From positions 140,001 through 204,000 of the forward strand of contig CAJNDS010002632.1 of assembly GCA_905221605.1 (NCBI GenBank): a DNA stretch of 64,000 nt. The letters are read 5' to 3'. Below, one piece after another: positions 1 through 9,195 of this stretch (positions are counted from its first letter, which is position 1; each line of letters starts with the position of its first letter). The notes beneath the pieces were generated by a model, which had not been told where the DNA came from, did not search any database, and was given only the letters and a program-made list of their open reading frames with translations. This DNA is from Symbiodinium natans (lineage: Eukaryota > Sar > Dinophyceae > Suessiales > Symbiodiniaceae). The position numbers were made by a program, and so were the translations under genes.

Positions 1-268
1 GGTTTAGGGTTCGGGGTTCGGGGTTCGGGGTTCGGGGTTGGGTTTTGATTTGAGGGAAGTCTTCCCTGCTGGATCCATCCCGCCTTACACCCCTCCAAAC
101 TGCTGGCAGCTGGCGCAAAAAAACAAACAAACCGCTAACCCTGCAAGCCCCACAGCACCTAAACCCTAAACCCTAAACCCTAAACCCTAAACCCTAAACC
201 CTAAACCCTAAACCCTAAACCCTAAACCCTAAACCCTAAACCCTAAACCCTAAACCCTAAACCCTAAA
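1..268. repeat. Interstitial telomeric repeat block flanking the retrotransposon
   Basis: Positions 1-50 are a degenerate TTCGGGG-type run. Positions 51-160 are spacer with no gene I can support. From about 160 to the element boundary there is a nearly perfect run of CCCTAAA units. This array is the insertion target of the element that starts at 274. Confidence 0.95.
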
Positions 269-273
269 CCCTA
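269..273. other. Target site duplication, left copy (CCCTA)
   Basis: The five bases CCCTA directly before the 5' LTR recur directly after the 3' LTR (12470-12474). Five base pairs is the usual duplication length for Ty1/copia integrases. Because the target is a repeat that contains CCCTA every 7 bp, the match is weaker evidence than it would be in unique DNA. Confidence 0.75.
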
Positions 274-493
274 TGCGGAGCTGCAACTGGTATTGTAGAA
301 AGGAGTTGGTGATGGGAGTTGAAAAGGGTCAACGAACCCGGGAATCTTTTTTGGCTCAAGATGACAGTGCACTTAGTGAGAAAAGGGTGCTTGGTCTTTT
401 GGGTTTGGTTTGGTGTTGGTTGGTCCAGGGGATCAAGGGCTTCTGTTGGGGTTGACTGTTTTGTTCCCTGTCCTCCTTCGGTTGCCCCCCGTA
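274..493 (+). repeat. 5' long terminal repeat (220 bp)
   Basis: It begins TGCGGAG and ends CCCCCCGTA, and is repeated base for base at 12250-12469. It opens with the canonical TG but ends in TA rather than CA. It contains a 12-base spliced-leader-like string at 349-360. Promoter, transcription start and polyadenylation sites are expected in it but are not recognisable by motif. Confidence 0.95.
349..360 (+). promoter_or_regulatory. Spliced-leader-like string TTTTGGCTCAAG in the 5' LTR
   Basis: These twelve bases equal the last twelve of the conserved 22-nt dinoflagellate spliced leader, which ends ...CCATTTTGGCTCAAG. The next three bases are ATG. The same string is in the 3' LTR at 12325-12336. 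In dinoflagellates, partial leader relics mark sequences that passed through trans-spliced mRNA. Whether this is a relic or a functional leader mimic is inference. Confidence 0.6.
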
Positions 494-505
494 GGTTATG
501 AGCCC
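494..505 (+). promoter_or_regulatory. Primer binding site for a half initiator-tRNA-Met
   Basis: GGTTATGAGCCC starts immediately after the 5' LTR. It is complementary to GGGCUCAUAACC, the anticodon stem-loop of eukaryotic initiator tRNA-Met (CAU anticodon). Copia and Ty5 prime reverse transcription from a 5' half of this tRNA cleaved in the anticodon loop, and their primer sites have this same form. A normal 3'-end site would start with TGG. Confidence 0.8.
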
Positions 506-555
506 AAATTAGGCTTCCTGCGGAATTGGTAAAGATTTTTCGTTTGTTTAACGCC

Positions 556-3500
556 ATGGACATGATGCGGCGTCGCTCTGAGCCTGGACTGTCGCCAACG
601 GCCAATGAAGCCGAAGGAAATCGTGGTGATGGGGGTGAAGATCGACAACAAATGGTACAAGCGCTGACAGATGGTAGGGAGGTTGCAATGATACAACCAA
701 CGCCTCAGGTGGAAAATGAAGTGGTTCCGGTTCAAGCAGCAAATCCTTTCTGGAGCGAGCGGGCTCAAGAAGAAATGAGGCTTAGGCAATCAAGGCCGGC
801 AAGTCTTCCCACGAGCGGAGGGGATAGAAGTGGTGAAGGTACGAGGAGGCCGCCTTCGCTGCAAGATCTTTTGGGTCAGGAACCTGCACCTGTTGAGAGA
901 CCATCGTCAGGCTTAATGGGCCAAATGGAACGAGGTACTATTGGTGGAGTGCAAGCCGACGAAGAACTCATTCCTGATGTTAGTGGTGAAGAGCAAACTG
1001 AAGATATGGCGGTGGTAAAGCGTGCGCTGAAAGAGTTGCTTGTGCAAACAAAGGAGCTGGGGAACAGGTTGCATCGGGTGGAAGAGAAAAGCTATACCTC
1101 TGCTGCATCTGGCTCGGCTTCAAGGGCACGGAGCTCTGGAGTGGTGGACGCAAACACTGCATATCCTCTAGGAATGACTCCAGAGAAGCAGTACCTGCCA
1201 GGACAAGTTTTCTACACGGATGGTATGGGTGGTTTTTGGACTGTGTTGCCGGATGGGTCATGGCTGCCTATTGAGGGCTACGACCTGCCAAAGGGTTGTG
1301 ATCTTCAATCCTTGCCTGGGTCCAGGAAGGGGGATGTTCAAGTGGAGGATGAAAAAGAAGTGCCAATGATGCATGTAGCTGAAGGGAAGAAACCCTCCAG
1401 ATTGCCTCCATTGAATTACCCCACGGGAGGTCCTGCAAGTGGTGGATATGCAAGTGGACCACCTGGTTTAACACATGTTCCGATTACTTCCGTGCCGTCA
1501 GGTGTTGATGGTTCTGCCGCACCTGTGGGGAACCAGCCCGGTTTTGTTTCAGCTCGGGAAACTGCAACGCAAGAGAACTCAGCAGGATCGGGTGGATATA
1601 CAATGGTGGATGATGTTCCGTATCGGTGGAAAATGGTCGCTGGGAAGTTGGAATTAGAAAAGGTTCCGCTCACAGCTGTTACGCCCGGTATAGGACATGG
1701 ACTACCTCAAGGGCCTGGTGGAAGGGTCAGTTTACCTCCTGGAGCAGTGGTGCCACGTGGTATGCCAATCACTGGTGATAGTTCTGGAACCGAACGTCCG
1801 GAGGCTCTCGGGAAGCATGTGATGAGCCTTCCAACTTTGGCAGACTACACACCAAGCAATCCGACGGCACTGGGTGATTGGATCGCAATGATCGAACCAA
1901 TGTTGTCTTCACTGACAGATACAGGAAGAGTGTGGTGGCAATGCGTCTACTCAAAGGCATATCAAGCGTATGCCAAATGGTTGAGTGTTTCTCCGCTGGA
2001 AAGGTTGGGCATCAAGGCTGAGCTGGAAGGGCTCAAGGTGGTTCAAACTGTGCATGTTTTGTTGGAGCAGAGAGCGGTGTCTTTACTGCTACAGGCGATT
2101 CCGGAGAGATTGAAGACCGAGATCGTTTCCACTCGAATGTTGGGGTCAGTGATGATATTCTACAAATTGCTGACGGTCTACCAACCAGGTGGAGCAAATG
2201 AGCGCAGCACAACGTTGAACTTCTTGGTGCAACCATCTCCAGCAACCTCGATCTCAGAGGCCATAAAGGGAGTGCGTCAATGGGCGCAATGGCGTTCCCG
2301 ATTGAGGGAGTTGAGAGCGGCCGAGCCGGACGCTACCTTGCTTATCAAGGGATTGGATGGTTTGTCATCCGCGTTGCTGGCGAAACACCCTACGGTTCAT
2401 TTCAGAGTGGCATCCTTTCGGGAGAAATTGGGGGTGGACTACTCGCCGACCTCTGAAACTGCGACAAAACTAGCTGAAATGTTACAGGCAGAGTTTGAGC
2501 TGCTATTGCATAGTGCTGGTGAACAAGAGGTGAAGCAGGACTCGGACGCCAAGAAAAGGGCCAGGTTAAACAAGGCCCAAAAGGGAGCTGGTGAGGAGGG
2601 TGACAAAGGCAAAGGGAAAGGAAAAAGGTACAGCGGAGATGGTGAACGTCCTTTCTGTTGGATATATGGGAAGACCGATGCAGGTTGCAAGTTCGGATCC
2701 CGCTGCAAATTCCGCCATGACAAAGACTCCCTTGAGCGAGGAAGATGTTTTGAGTGTGGGGCCGTTGGCCATCTGCAGCCGCAATGTCCATATAAGGATG
2801 GTGCAAGTTCCAATGTGGACTCAAATCCTGAGAGGAGTAGATCTAAAGGGAATTCTCCCAAAGGGGGAAAGGGCGGCAAAGGTGCGAAATGGGGAAATGC
2901 CAAAAAGGCAGAGGTAGCTGAAGGGGGAGATGAGACGGCTAATGCGGGATTGGATAAAGGTTCTGCAAGTCCCTCATCGCCATCAACGGCCAATCAGGTC
3001 CTTGTTGAAGCGTTAGAAGTGCTGAAATCTATGAAGCTGTCATCAGAACAGTTGGCATCAAGCGGGGACCCCAGTGTTCGAATGTTATGTGGCTCTGGGC
3101 TGCTTCAGCAGGAAGGGAGAGTGGCGTTGGTGGATACAGCTGCTACGCATCTTGTGCGGACGCTTTTTCCATGGGAATGTTTACCAGACACTACTGTTAT
3201 GGTGCAAAGCGCACTTGGTGGTGTGACAATGAGGATTACAGAGAAAGGGACATTGATTAGGGAAGACAATGGGCCCCGGATTATCCCTCTCTGGTTGATT
3301 TTGGAGTTTGGGGCGAACCTCACTGTGATCAATGGAACGTGTCACATGGGTACAAAATCTTCGCTGGACCAGCTCTTGTGGTTTGAACATGGCTGTTTGG
3401 TTATGGATTACAAAACAGCTGAAAAAATGGTTTTGCATGCTGAAAGGCAGCGTGCGTCTTGGTCCCATTCTCAATGGAGGAATGGAAGGGCGGACTGTGG

Positions 3501-6500
3501 AGTCGGTTCGTCTGATGCCACGTTGTTGCCGAAGCAGGGAGAAGGCCGAGGAGTATGCGTTCTACATGTGACCAGGGTTTCTGACACCAATGAGTGTTCG
3601 GGAATGGGCATGTTGGACTCGAGAGCATCACATCCTCTCAGATCACTTCGTCCTGGTGAACAGCTTCTGCAGCAAAAGGTGTTGGTGTCTTTAGCTGTTG
3701 GATCTCGGGAGATGTGTATTACCCCAGGTGGGACCCTGGTAACTCCTGAAATGGTAGATCCACTAGTGCCAATTGGCAAAGCGAGCGCCTTGGTTGGTCT
3801 CAGAGTTCAGTGGCGTGGTGGCAAGTGCACAGCCTCACATCCTGTTCTGGGGGAACTTCGCGTTCGTGATCTGAATGGGTGCCCTTGTTTAGAAAAGGAG
3901 GTGGCGCTTCAGATCATTGATGAAATGGATTGGTGTTCACCAAAGCAAGCTTTGAAGGTGGCACGTATGGTTCAAGGGTGTCCGAATACGGACGACGAGG
4001 TGGCTGTAAAAACGTCGTTGCAAAGCGCAGCGCGGACAGCGTCAGCGAATGAGGAGGAGTTCGTCCAGGCATGCTGGAGATTTCTTCGGTGGTATTATGG
4101 GGATATACCAGAAAATATGCTGATGGAGCTGTTGCCACGTGGAGATATTGCGGCGTTGCCTTTCAACCGTCATAAAAGGAGACGGCTGGCACGAGCAAAA
4201 AGGGTGGTGGTACACCTATTTTCGGGGAAACAAAAATGGCATTTTCCCAGTCGGGATGTGGAGGTACTGGAGCTGGATTTGACAAAAGGCGGTGACCTAC
4301 ATAATTCGAGCGTCTGGAAGTATCTTCTGCATCTGGCGGCTGAAGGAAAGGTGGTTGCTGTGGTTGGAGGACCTCCATGCAGGACAGTGTCAAGGTTGAG
4401 AGGTGAAGACGGTGGTCCACCTGTATTGCGCCGACGCTGTGGGCCTGAACGGTTGGGATTAAAAAGTCTTCCTTGGCCACATCAAGAATTAGCTCAAAAG
4501 GATGGTGTTTTACTTCTGAAGATGCTTTTCCTATATGACGTGGCGGTGCATTCAAGGTGTGGAACTGCTGAAGTCATCAATGGAAGTTCTGTCTTCTTTG
4601 GCATGGAAAGCCCTGGGGACCCTGAACTCATAGGGAAAGATTTCTCTCAGAACGGCAAAACGGTCTTGAGTGCTGAGGATCTGGTGGATGGTTCTCAGGA
4701 AGGGCTCTCAAGTCCTACCTTCTGGAGTTGGCCAGAGGTTAAAAACTTTTGTGAGCGTTATGGAATGTACGCTGCACATTTTGATCAAGGAGCGTTGGGA
4801 CATGCTCTGGTGAAACCTACGACTTTCCTGGTGTCTGATATGGAACTATGGGAATCGTTGGAACAGGTTCGCGTGGTTGTTCCGTGGTCAGCAACATTCG
4901 CTTCTACCCTGGAAGAGCGTATTGGACAATCCTCTATATGGGCGCGATGGGCGTTTGGATTGGTTAAAAGAATACGTCACAGGTTGGCACAATGGTTGCA
5001 TGAGAGCGATGCTGAACGGGAAGCTATGGTGTTAAAAAAAGAAGAACGAGAAGGGACGTTACGGAGGTTGACAGCTGAGGAGCGAGCTTTCCGTGACCAT
5101 TGCCTAAGGGGGCATATTCCTTTCAGACGTGATTGTCAAATCTGTGTGTCTGCCGCTGGAAAAGAGCGTCGCCATTTGAGGCGAAAGCATGGGGATGCTT
5201 ACACTTTATCATTGGACTTAGCGGGTCCATACAAGTGTTCGAAGGATGCTCACCAGCAGAAGCCACGACACGCTGTTATTGGTGTGTATCAATTTCCAAT
5301 GTTGGGTCCCAATGTGGGTCGCCCTCCAGAAAAGGAGGAAGATGCGGATGAGGTGGAAGATCAGGTGGCAGATGAAGGTGCTGGTGTTGGAGAATGGTTA
5401 GGCGATGCAGTCGCGAACTTCGAGGAGGAAGACCCTGCACCGGTGGAACCTGCGCCAGTTCTGGAGGCAGAGGTGTTGAAAATTCAAGCTTCTGAAAAAT
5501 CCTGGAAGGAACTGAAGGACCACTTGACCCAACCTGTCCGTATGATCAACTTCGTTATGGTGGAGCCGATTGTGGATAAACAGCAAACAACTGTTTTGTC
5601 GGCAGTTCAAAGAATGATGGTGCGCTTGCAGAGACATGGGTATCCGGTGTTGAGAATCCACTCAGATCGAGCGGGGGAGTTTGTCAATGCACGCTTCCGG
5701 TCCTTTTGTGAAACTCGTCTGATATATAGGACCACTGGTGATCCTGGAGTCCCGCAAACAAATGGGCGCGCTGAAGCATGTGTGGGTTTATTCAAACGTG
5801 GTGTCAGGTCGCTCTTAAAGGAGGCGCGACTCGGGCCGGCGTACTGGGCACTGGCTGCTCGCCATTGGTCAATGTTACGGTGGCAGAAAGCTGAAAGGGA
5901 GTTGGGGTTGAATCCTAAAGCATTGCTTCCCTTTGGTGCTCAGATTCAAGTCAAACGTCGTCCGTGGGAGTTGCTGGGTCCGGATGGAACAAAGAAAGGT
6001 CGGCAATGGGTCGATCGTACGCAGCCTGCGCTTCTTTTGGGTCCATGCGATGACCTACCTGGTGGTTATTGGGTGGAAGCTCAAGGGACTGCAAAAGATC
6101 CGGATGAACTGGTGTTATTTCCCTGCACTACGATTTTTTCCAATATAAAGGAACCGCCTGAATTGGAGCTGGAAGGGGTGGTAGAAGAACAGGAGCCTTC
6201 TCCTCCAGAGCATCGTCTCAAGGGGAAAAAACCGGCGCTTCGGTTCGCTGATGAGGAAGGTCCTCCTTTACCTCCGCATCGCGATCCTCCAGTTCGCCAT
6301 CGGTTGATAGAGAAAAGCCCGGCCTCTTCACTGCGTGGTCATGTGGGCTCCTTGCGCTTGCTCCGCAAGCGGGGGGAGAGTCCGCCCTTAGAAATTTTCG
6401 AGGATGACACGCAGGGTCTGGGGGAGCTGGAAGAAAATGCAGATGTTGAGGACAATGTTCCTGGTGATGAGTATTGGCCGACTTGCTGTTCTCCTCATGA

Positions 6501-9195
6501 AAATGCTTATTTGGTCTGCAAAAGTGAGACTGCTGGGGATGGAGCACAGTTGGAAAAAGAAGAGCAAAAAGCCAAGTCAATGTATGAAAGGTCTATGTAT
6601 GATTACGTGGACTGCGAGGAGCTTTTGGAAGGGATTGTATACCCAAAGAGGGTGAATCGAAGAGGTGGTATCAACAATTGGTGTACAAGTACGCGAGCTC
6701 TGGTGTTGGGCCACTATACTCATGGCGGAGTGTGTGGTATCACAAAAGAGACTCATCGAAGACCATGGCTATGTCGTTATTTGGCATCATTCGTGAGGCA
6801 CCACAATCCTGAAGCCAAATTTTCTGCTCTTCAGATCTCGTGCAATGCTCCGGTGTCATTGCATAGGGATAGTCACAATGAAAAACATTGCTGCAATTAT
6901 GTGTGTGGCTTTGGTGACTATAAAGATGGTCAGCTGTGGGTTGAGGATGAAAAGGTTTTAGAGGAAGGAGCTGAAGTGGTGGAGCAATCCTATGGGAAGA
7001 AAGTCTTACCTGGAAAATTGGTGGATATCCACTGGAACTTCATGTCGTTCTTTCCGAGAAAACTGCATGGTCCTATGCCTTGGAAAGGGAACAGGGTATC
7101 CTTGACAGGGTACACACCTGTTTTTATGGAGCGTTTGAGCTACAAGGATAGGTGCTATCTTCTCCAATGCAAGTTTCCTCTTCCGGAACCACAAGCTGAA
7201 GAAGGTGAAAAAAGGAAGTGGTTAAAAATGACGTTGAAAGAGACCTCGCTGGACGACCTTGCAGAGGAAGTCGACTACGCTGTGTTCGAAGCGCATCAAT
7301 GGGCTCTAGAGGAGCAGTTGAGTCTTCGACGCCTAATTGCTGAACAGGAATGTTGCATTTTGGATGAGTTCCATGGATCGGCCAATGAGTCGAATGAGGA
7401 AAAAGGATCGGAGACTAGAGAATGGCTGGTTAAAGCGAAAAGGGCTGAGGAACAGCTCTCGAAGTTTTTGGTCAAAGCAGCTCAAGTTCAGCAAATGGTA
7501 CAAGAAAATACCGCGCTTGAGGCAGCAGAGGAGGTTGAGTTCCTGCAAACAAAAACAATCCCTACACAAGAAGCCATGCAAGAGCTGGAAAAGTGGAGGG
7601 AATCATTGTCGGACGAGGTGACGTCTTTGGTGAAAGAGTTGGAGGTGGTGGAACCAACAACTCAAGAAAAGCTGGACAAATTGGCGGAAGAGCCTAATGC
7701 ACCGGTGATTGAGTACGTTCCCAGTCTGGTGGTGTTTACCCGGAAGCAAGGGACAGGGAGGCGACGTGCCCGTATCTGTGCATGTGGAAACTTTATTTCG
7801 TCAACGGCAGCTACAGAATATGAAGGGCCGAGGTCCCTCAGTCGTCACTCGCTGTACGCTCCAGGTTTAGATTCAACTACATTCAGGTGTCAAGTGAGGC
7901 ACGCAGCATATATGGTGTGGATCATCGCTGGCTTAGACATTTCCAAAGCTTTTCTGACGGCGCCGATGAATAGGGCGCAAAGAGAAGGGCGTCTGGTGGT
8001 GGTGCAGCCCCCAAGGGCGGCGGTGAAATTGGGTCTTTGCACAAAGGAGGAGCGGTGGATTGTGAGAAAGGCCTTGTACGGTTTGGCCGAAAGTCCTGCA
8101 GCATGGGTGGAGTGGCGAGACCAACGTCTTCAAGGTATGTCTTGGGTGTCAAAGGATGGACAAGCAATGAGCTTTCAGAGGTCCAATGCAGACCCAAGTC
8201 TGTTCCTTATTATGGCACAAGAAAAGCCGGAAGGTGCAAGCAAGTTGGTAGGGACAATGGGTCTTTACGTGGATGATTTTTTGATGGCTGGGACTATGAC
8301 AGTGCTCCGGGAAGCCTTGGAACAGATTAGGAAGGAGTGGAAAACTTCTGAACCCGAGTTCTGTGGTCCAGGCTGTGGTGATGGATTCCTGAAGTTTTTG
8401 GGTGTCCAAATCTGGTATCGAAATGGCAGCTTCTTTCTCAACCAGGAGGACTTCGTGAGAGATTTGCTGAACCGAAGAGGGTATCAGATTGATGAAACTG
8501 GAAAAGGTAGTAACCTGCCAATGGTGAAAGAAACTCCAGGTGAAGAAGAGGAGGTGGATATTCCTTCCTTGCGAGCGGCTCAAGGTGCTGTAGGGGAGTT
8601 CCTCTGGGTGGCAATCAAAACTCGACCTGATTTGGCGTTCTGCACGAGCCAGTTGTCTTTGTGGACATCCCGAAGGCCGCGATTTGTGGTTAAAAAGGCT
8701 GAGGAGGTTTTCCGATACCTTGCTGCAACTCCAACGTTAGGCTTGACGTTCGGAGCAATCGCAACATGCGAAAAAGAAAGAAATGAGGTGTTGCGTTATG
8801 GACGAGGCGTTAAGGTGGTGGAGTCCTACGCGGATGCCAGCTTTGCAGCAGGTGAAAATGAAAAGAGCCACTCAGGAGCGGTGGTGGTGTGGGGTGACTG
8901 TCCAGTGATGTGGGCAACACAGAGACAATCAACGGTGGCTTTAAGTACAGCTGAAGCTGAATTACATGCGTCCATAGAGGGAGCAACGATGATTCAGTCG
9001 TGCACCCCTATAATTGCTGCTTTGGTTGGAACAGGTGAAGAATCGCTGCAAAAAGTGCTGTATACAGATTCGGTTTCAACGTGCTCGATCATTCAATATC
9101 CTGCTGGAAGCTGGAGGACAAGACACCTGAGAATTCGAGCAGCCGGTGTCAGGTCTCTGGTGGACGCATCTTCGCGGCGAGTATATGATCGCTGA
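556..9195 (+). CDS. Copia-type gag-pol polyprotein (2,879 aa) with extra methyltransferase-like and dioxygenase-like domains
   Basis: I chose the ATG at 556 (context GCCATGG); the frame is open from before it. Residues from that Met: gag-like region about 420-660; CCCH zinc finger 701-721 (C-X9-C-X5-C-X3-H); CCHC knuckle 731-744; two aspartic-protease-like segments with DTAATH at 860 and DSRASH at 1021; a C5-methyltransferase-like segment about 1215-1435 with LFSG (1221), GGPPC (about 1271-1275) and E (1351); integrase zinc motif H-X4-H-X6-C-X2-C (1515-1530) and catalytic D1554, D1704, E1740 (DX35E); an acidic insert between the two Asp; a 2OG-Fe(II)-oxygenase-like segment about 2020-2190 with H2103-R-D2105, H2171 and R2180; a coiled coil about 2240-2385; RT with D2461 and YVDD 2571-2574; RNase H with D2760, E2800, D2838. 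The frame ends early, just before the usual ADLLTK motif, because of a frameshift. Confidence 0.93.
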   Translation: MDMMRRRSEPGLSPTANEAEGNRGDGGEDRQQMVQALTDGREVAMIQPTPQVENEVVPVQAANPFWSERAQEEMRLRQSRPASLPTSGGDRSGEGTRRPPSLQDLLGQEPAPVERPSSGLMGQMERGTIGGVQADEELIPDVSGEEQTEDMAVVKRALKELLVQTKELGNRLHRVEEKSYTSAASGSASRARSSGVVDANTAYPLGMTPEKQYLPGQVFYTDGMGGFWTVLPDGSWLPIEGYDLPKGCDLQSLPGSRKGDVQVEDEKEVPMMHVAEGKKPSRLPPLNYPTGGPASGGYASGPPGLTHVPITSVPSGVDGSAAPVGNQPGFVSARETATQENSAGSGGYTMVDDVPYRWKMVAGKLELEKVPLTAVTPGIGHGLPQGPGGRVSLPPGAVVPRGMPITGDSSGTERPEALGKHVMSLPTLADYTPSNPTALGDWIAMIEPMLSSLTDTGRVWWQCVYSKAYQAYAKWLSVSPLERLGIKAELEGLKVVQTVHVLLEQRAVSLLLQAIPERLKTEIVSTRMLGSVMIFYKLLTVYQPGGANERSTTLNFLVQPSPATSISEAIKGVRQWAQWRSRLRELRAAEPDATLLIKGLDGLSSALLAKHPTVHFRVASFREKLGVDYSPTSETATKLAEMLQAEFELLLHSAGEQEVKQDSDAKKRARLNKAQKGAGEEGDKGKGKGKRYSGDGERPFCWIYGKTDAGCKFGSRCKFRHDKDSLERGRCFECGAVGHLQPQCPYKDGASSNVDSNPERSRSKGNSPKGGKGGKGAKWGNAKKAEVAEGGDETANAGLDKGSASPSSPSTANQVLVEALEVLKSMKLSSEQLASSGDPSVRMLCGSGLLQQEGRVALVDTAATHLVRTLFPWECLPDTTVMVQSALGGVTMRITEKGTLIREDNGPRIIPLWLILEFGANLTVINGTCHMGTKSSLDQLLWFEHGCLVMDYKTAEKMVLHAERQRASWSHSQWRNGRADCGVGSSDATLLPKQGEGRGVCVLHVTRVSDTNECSGMGMLDSRASHPLRSLRPGEQLLQQKVLVSLAVGSREMCITPGGTLVTPEMVDPLVPIGKASALVGLRVQWRGGKCTASHPVLGELRVRDLNGCPCLEKEVALQIIDEMDWCSPKQALKVARMVQGCPNTDDEVAVKTSLQSAARTASANEEEFVQACWRFLRWYYGDIPENMLMELLPRGDIAALPFNRHKRRRLARAKRVVVHLFSGKQKWHFPSRDVEVLELDLTKGGDLHNSSVWKYLLHLAAEGKVVAVVGGPPCRTVSRLRGEDGGPPVLRRRCGPERLGLKSLPWPHQELAQKDGVLLLKMLFLYDVAVHSRCGTAEVINGSSVFFGMESPGDPELIGKDFSQNGKTVLSAEDLVDGSQEGLSSPTFWSWPEVKNFCERYGMYAAHFDQGALGHALVKPTTFLVSDMELWESLEQVRVVVPWSATFASTLEERIGQSSIWARWAFGLVKRIRHRLAQWLHESDAEREAMVLKKEEREGTLRRLTAEERAFRDHCLRGHIPFRRDCQICVSAAGKERRHLRRKHGDAYTLSLDLAGPYKCSKDAHQQKPRHAVIGVYQFPMLGPNVGRPPEKEEDADEVEDQVADEGAGVGEWLGDAVANFEEEDPAPVEPAPVLEAEVLKIQASEKSWKELKDHLTQPVRMINFVMVEPIVDKQQTTVLSAVQRMMVRLQRHGYPVLRIHSDRAGEFVNARFRSFCETRLIYRTTGDPGVPQTNGRAEACVGLFKRGVRSLLKEARLGPAYWALAARHWSMLRWQKAERELGLNPKALLPFGAQIQVKRRPWELLGPDGTKKGRQWVDRTQPALLLGPCDDLPGGYWVEAQGTAKDPDELVLFPCTTIFSNIKEPPELELEGVVEEQEPSPPEHRLKGKKPALRFADEEGPPLPPHRDPPVRHRLIEKSPASSLRGHVGSLRLLRKRGESPPLEIFEDDTQGLGELEENADVEDNVPGDEYWPTCCSPHENAYLVCKSETAGDGAQLEKEEQKAKSMYERSMYDYVDCEELLEGIVYPKRVNRRGGINNWCTSTRALVLGHYTHGGVCGITKETHRRPWLCRYLASFVRHHNPEAKFSALQISCNAPVSLHRDSHNEKHCCNYVCGFGDYKDGQLWVEDEKVLEEGAEVVEQSYGKKVLPGKLVDIHWNFMSFFPRKLHGPMPWKGNRVSLTGYTPVFMERLSYKDRCYLLQCKFPLPEPQAEEGEKRKWLKMTLKETSLDDLAEEVDYAVFEAHQWALEEQLSLRRLIAEQECCILDEFHGSANESNEEKGSETREWLVKAKRAEEQLSKFLVKAAQVQQMVQENTALEAAEEVEFLQTKTIPTQEAMQELEKWRESLSDEVTSLVKELEVVEPTTQEKLDKLAEEPNAPVIEYVPSLVVFTRKQGTGRRRARICACGNFISSTAATEYEGPRSLSRHSLYAPGLDSTTFRCQVRHAAYMVWIIAGLDISKAFLTAPMNRAQREGRLVVVQPPRAAVKLGLCTKEERWIVRKALYGLAESPAAWVEWRDQRLQGMSWVSKDGQAMSFQRSNADPSLFLIMAQEKPEGASKLVGTMGLYVDDFLMAGTMTVLREALEQIRKEWKTSEPEFCGPGCGDGFLKFLGVQIWYRNGSFFLNQEDFVRDLLNRRGYQIDETGKGSNLPMVKETPGEEEEVDIPSLRAAQGAVGEFLWVAIKTRPDLAFCTSQLSLWTSRRPRFVVKKAEEVFRYLAATPTLGLTFGAIATCEKERNEVLRYGRGVKVVESYADASFAAGENEKSHSGAVVVWGDCPVMWATQRQSTVALSTAEAELHASIEGATMIQSCTPIIAALVGTGEESLQKVLYTDSVSTCSIIQYPAGSWRTRHLRIRAAGVRSLVDASSRRVYDR

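Noticed and set aside
1-273. A true chromosome end
   Set aside because: The array is interrupted, continues beyond the retroelement, and similar blocks in both orientations fill the window; these are interstitial arrays.
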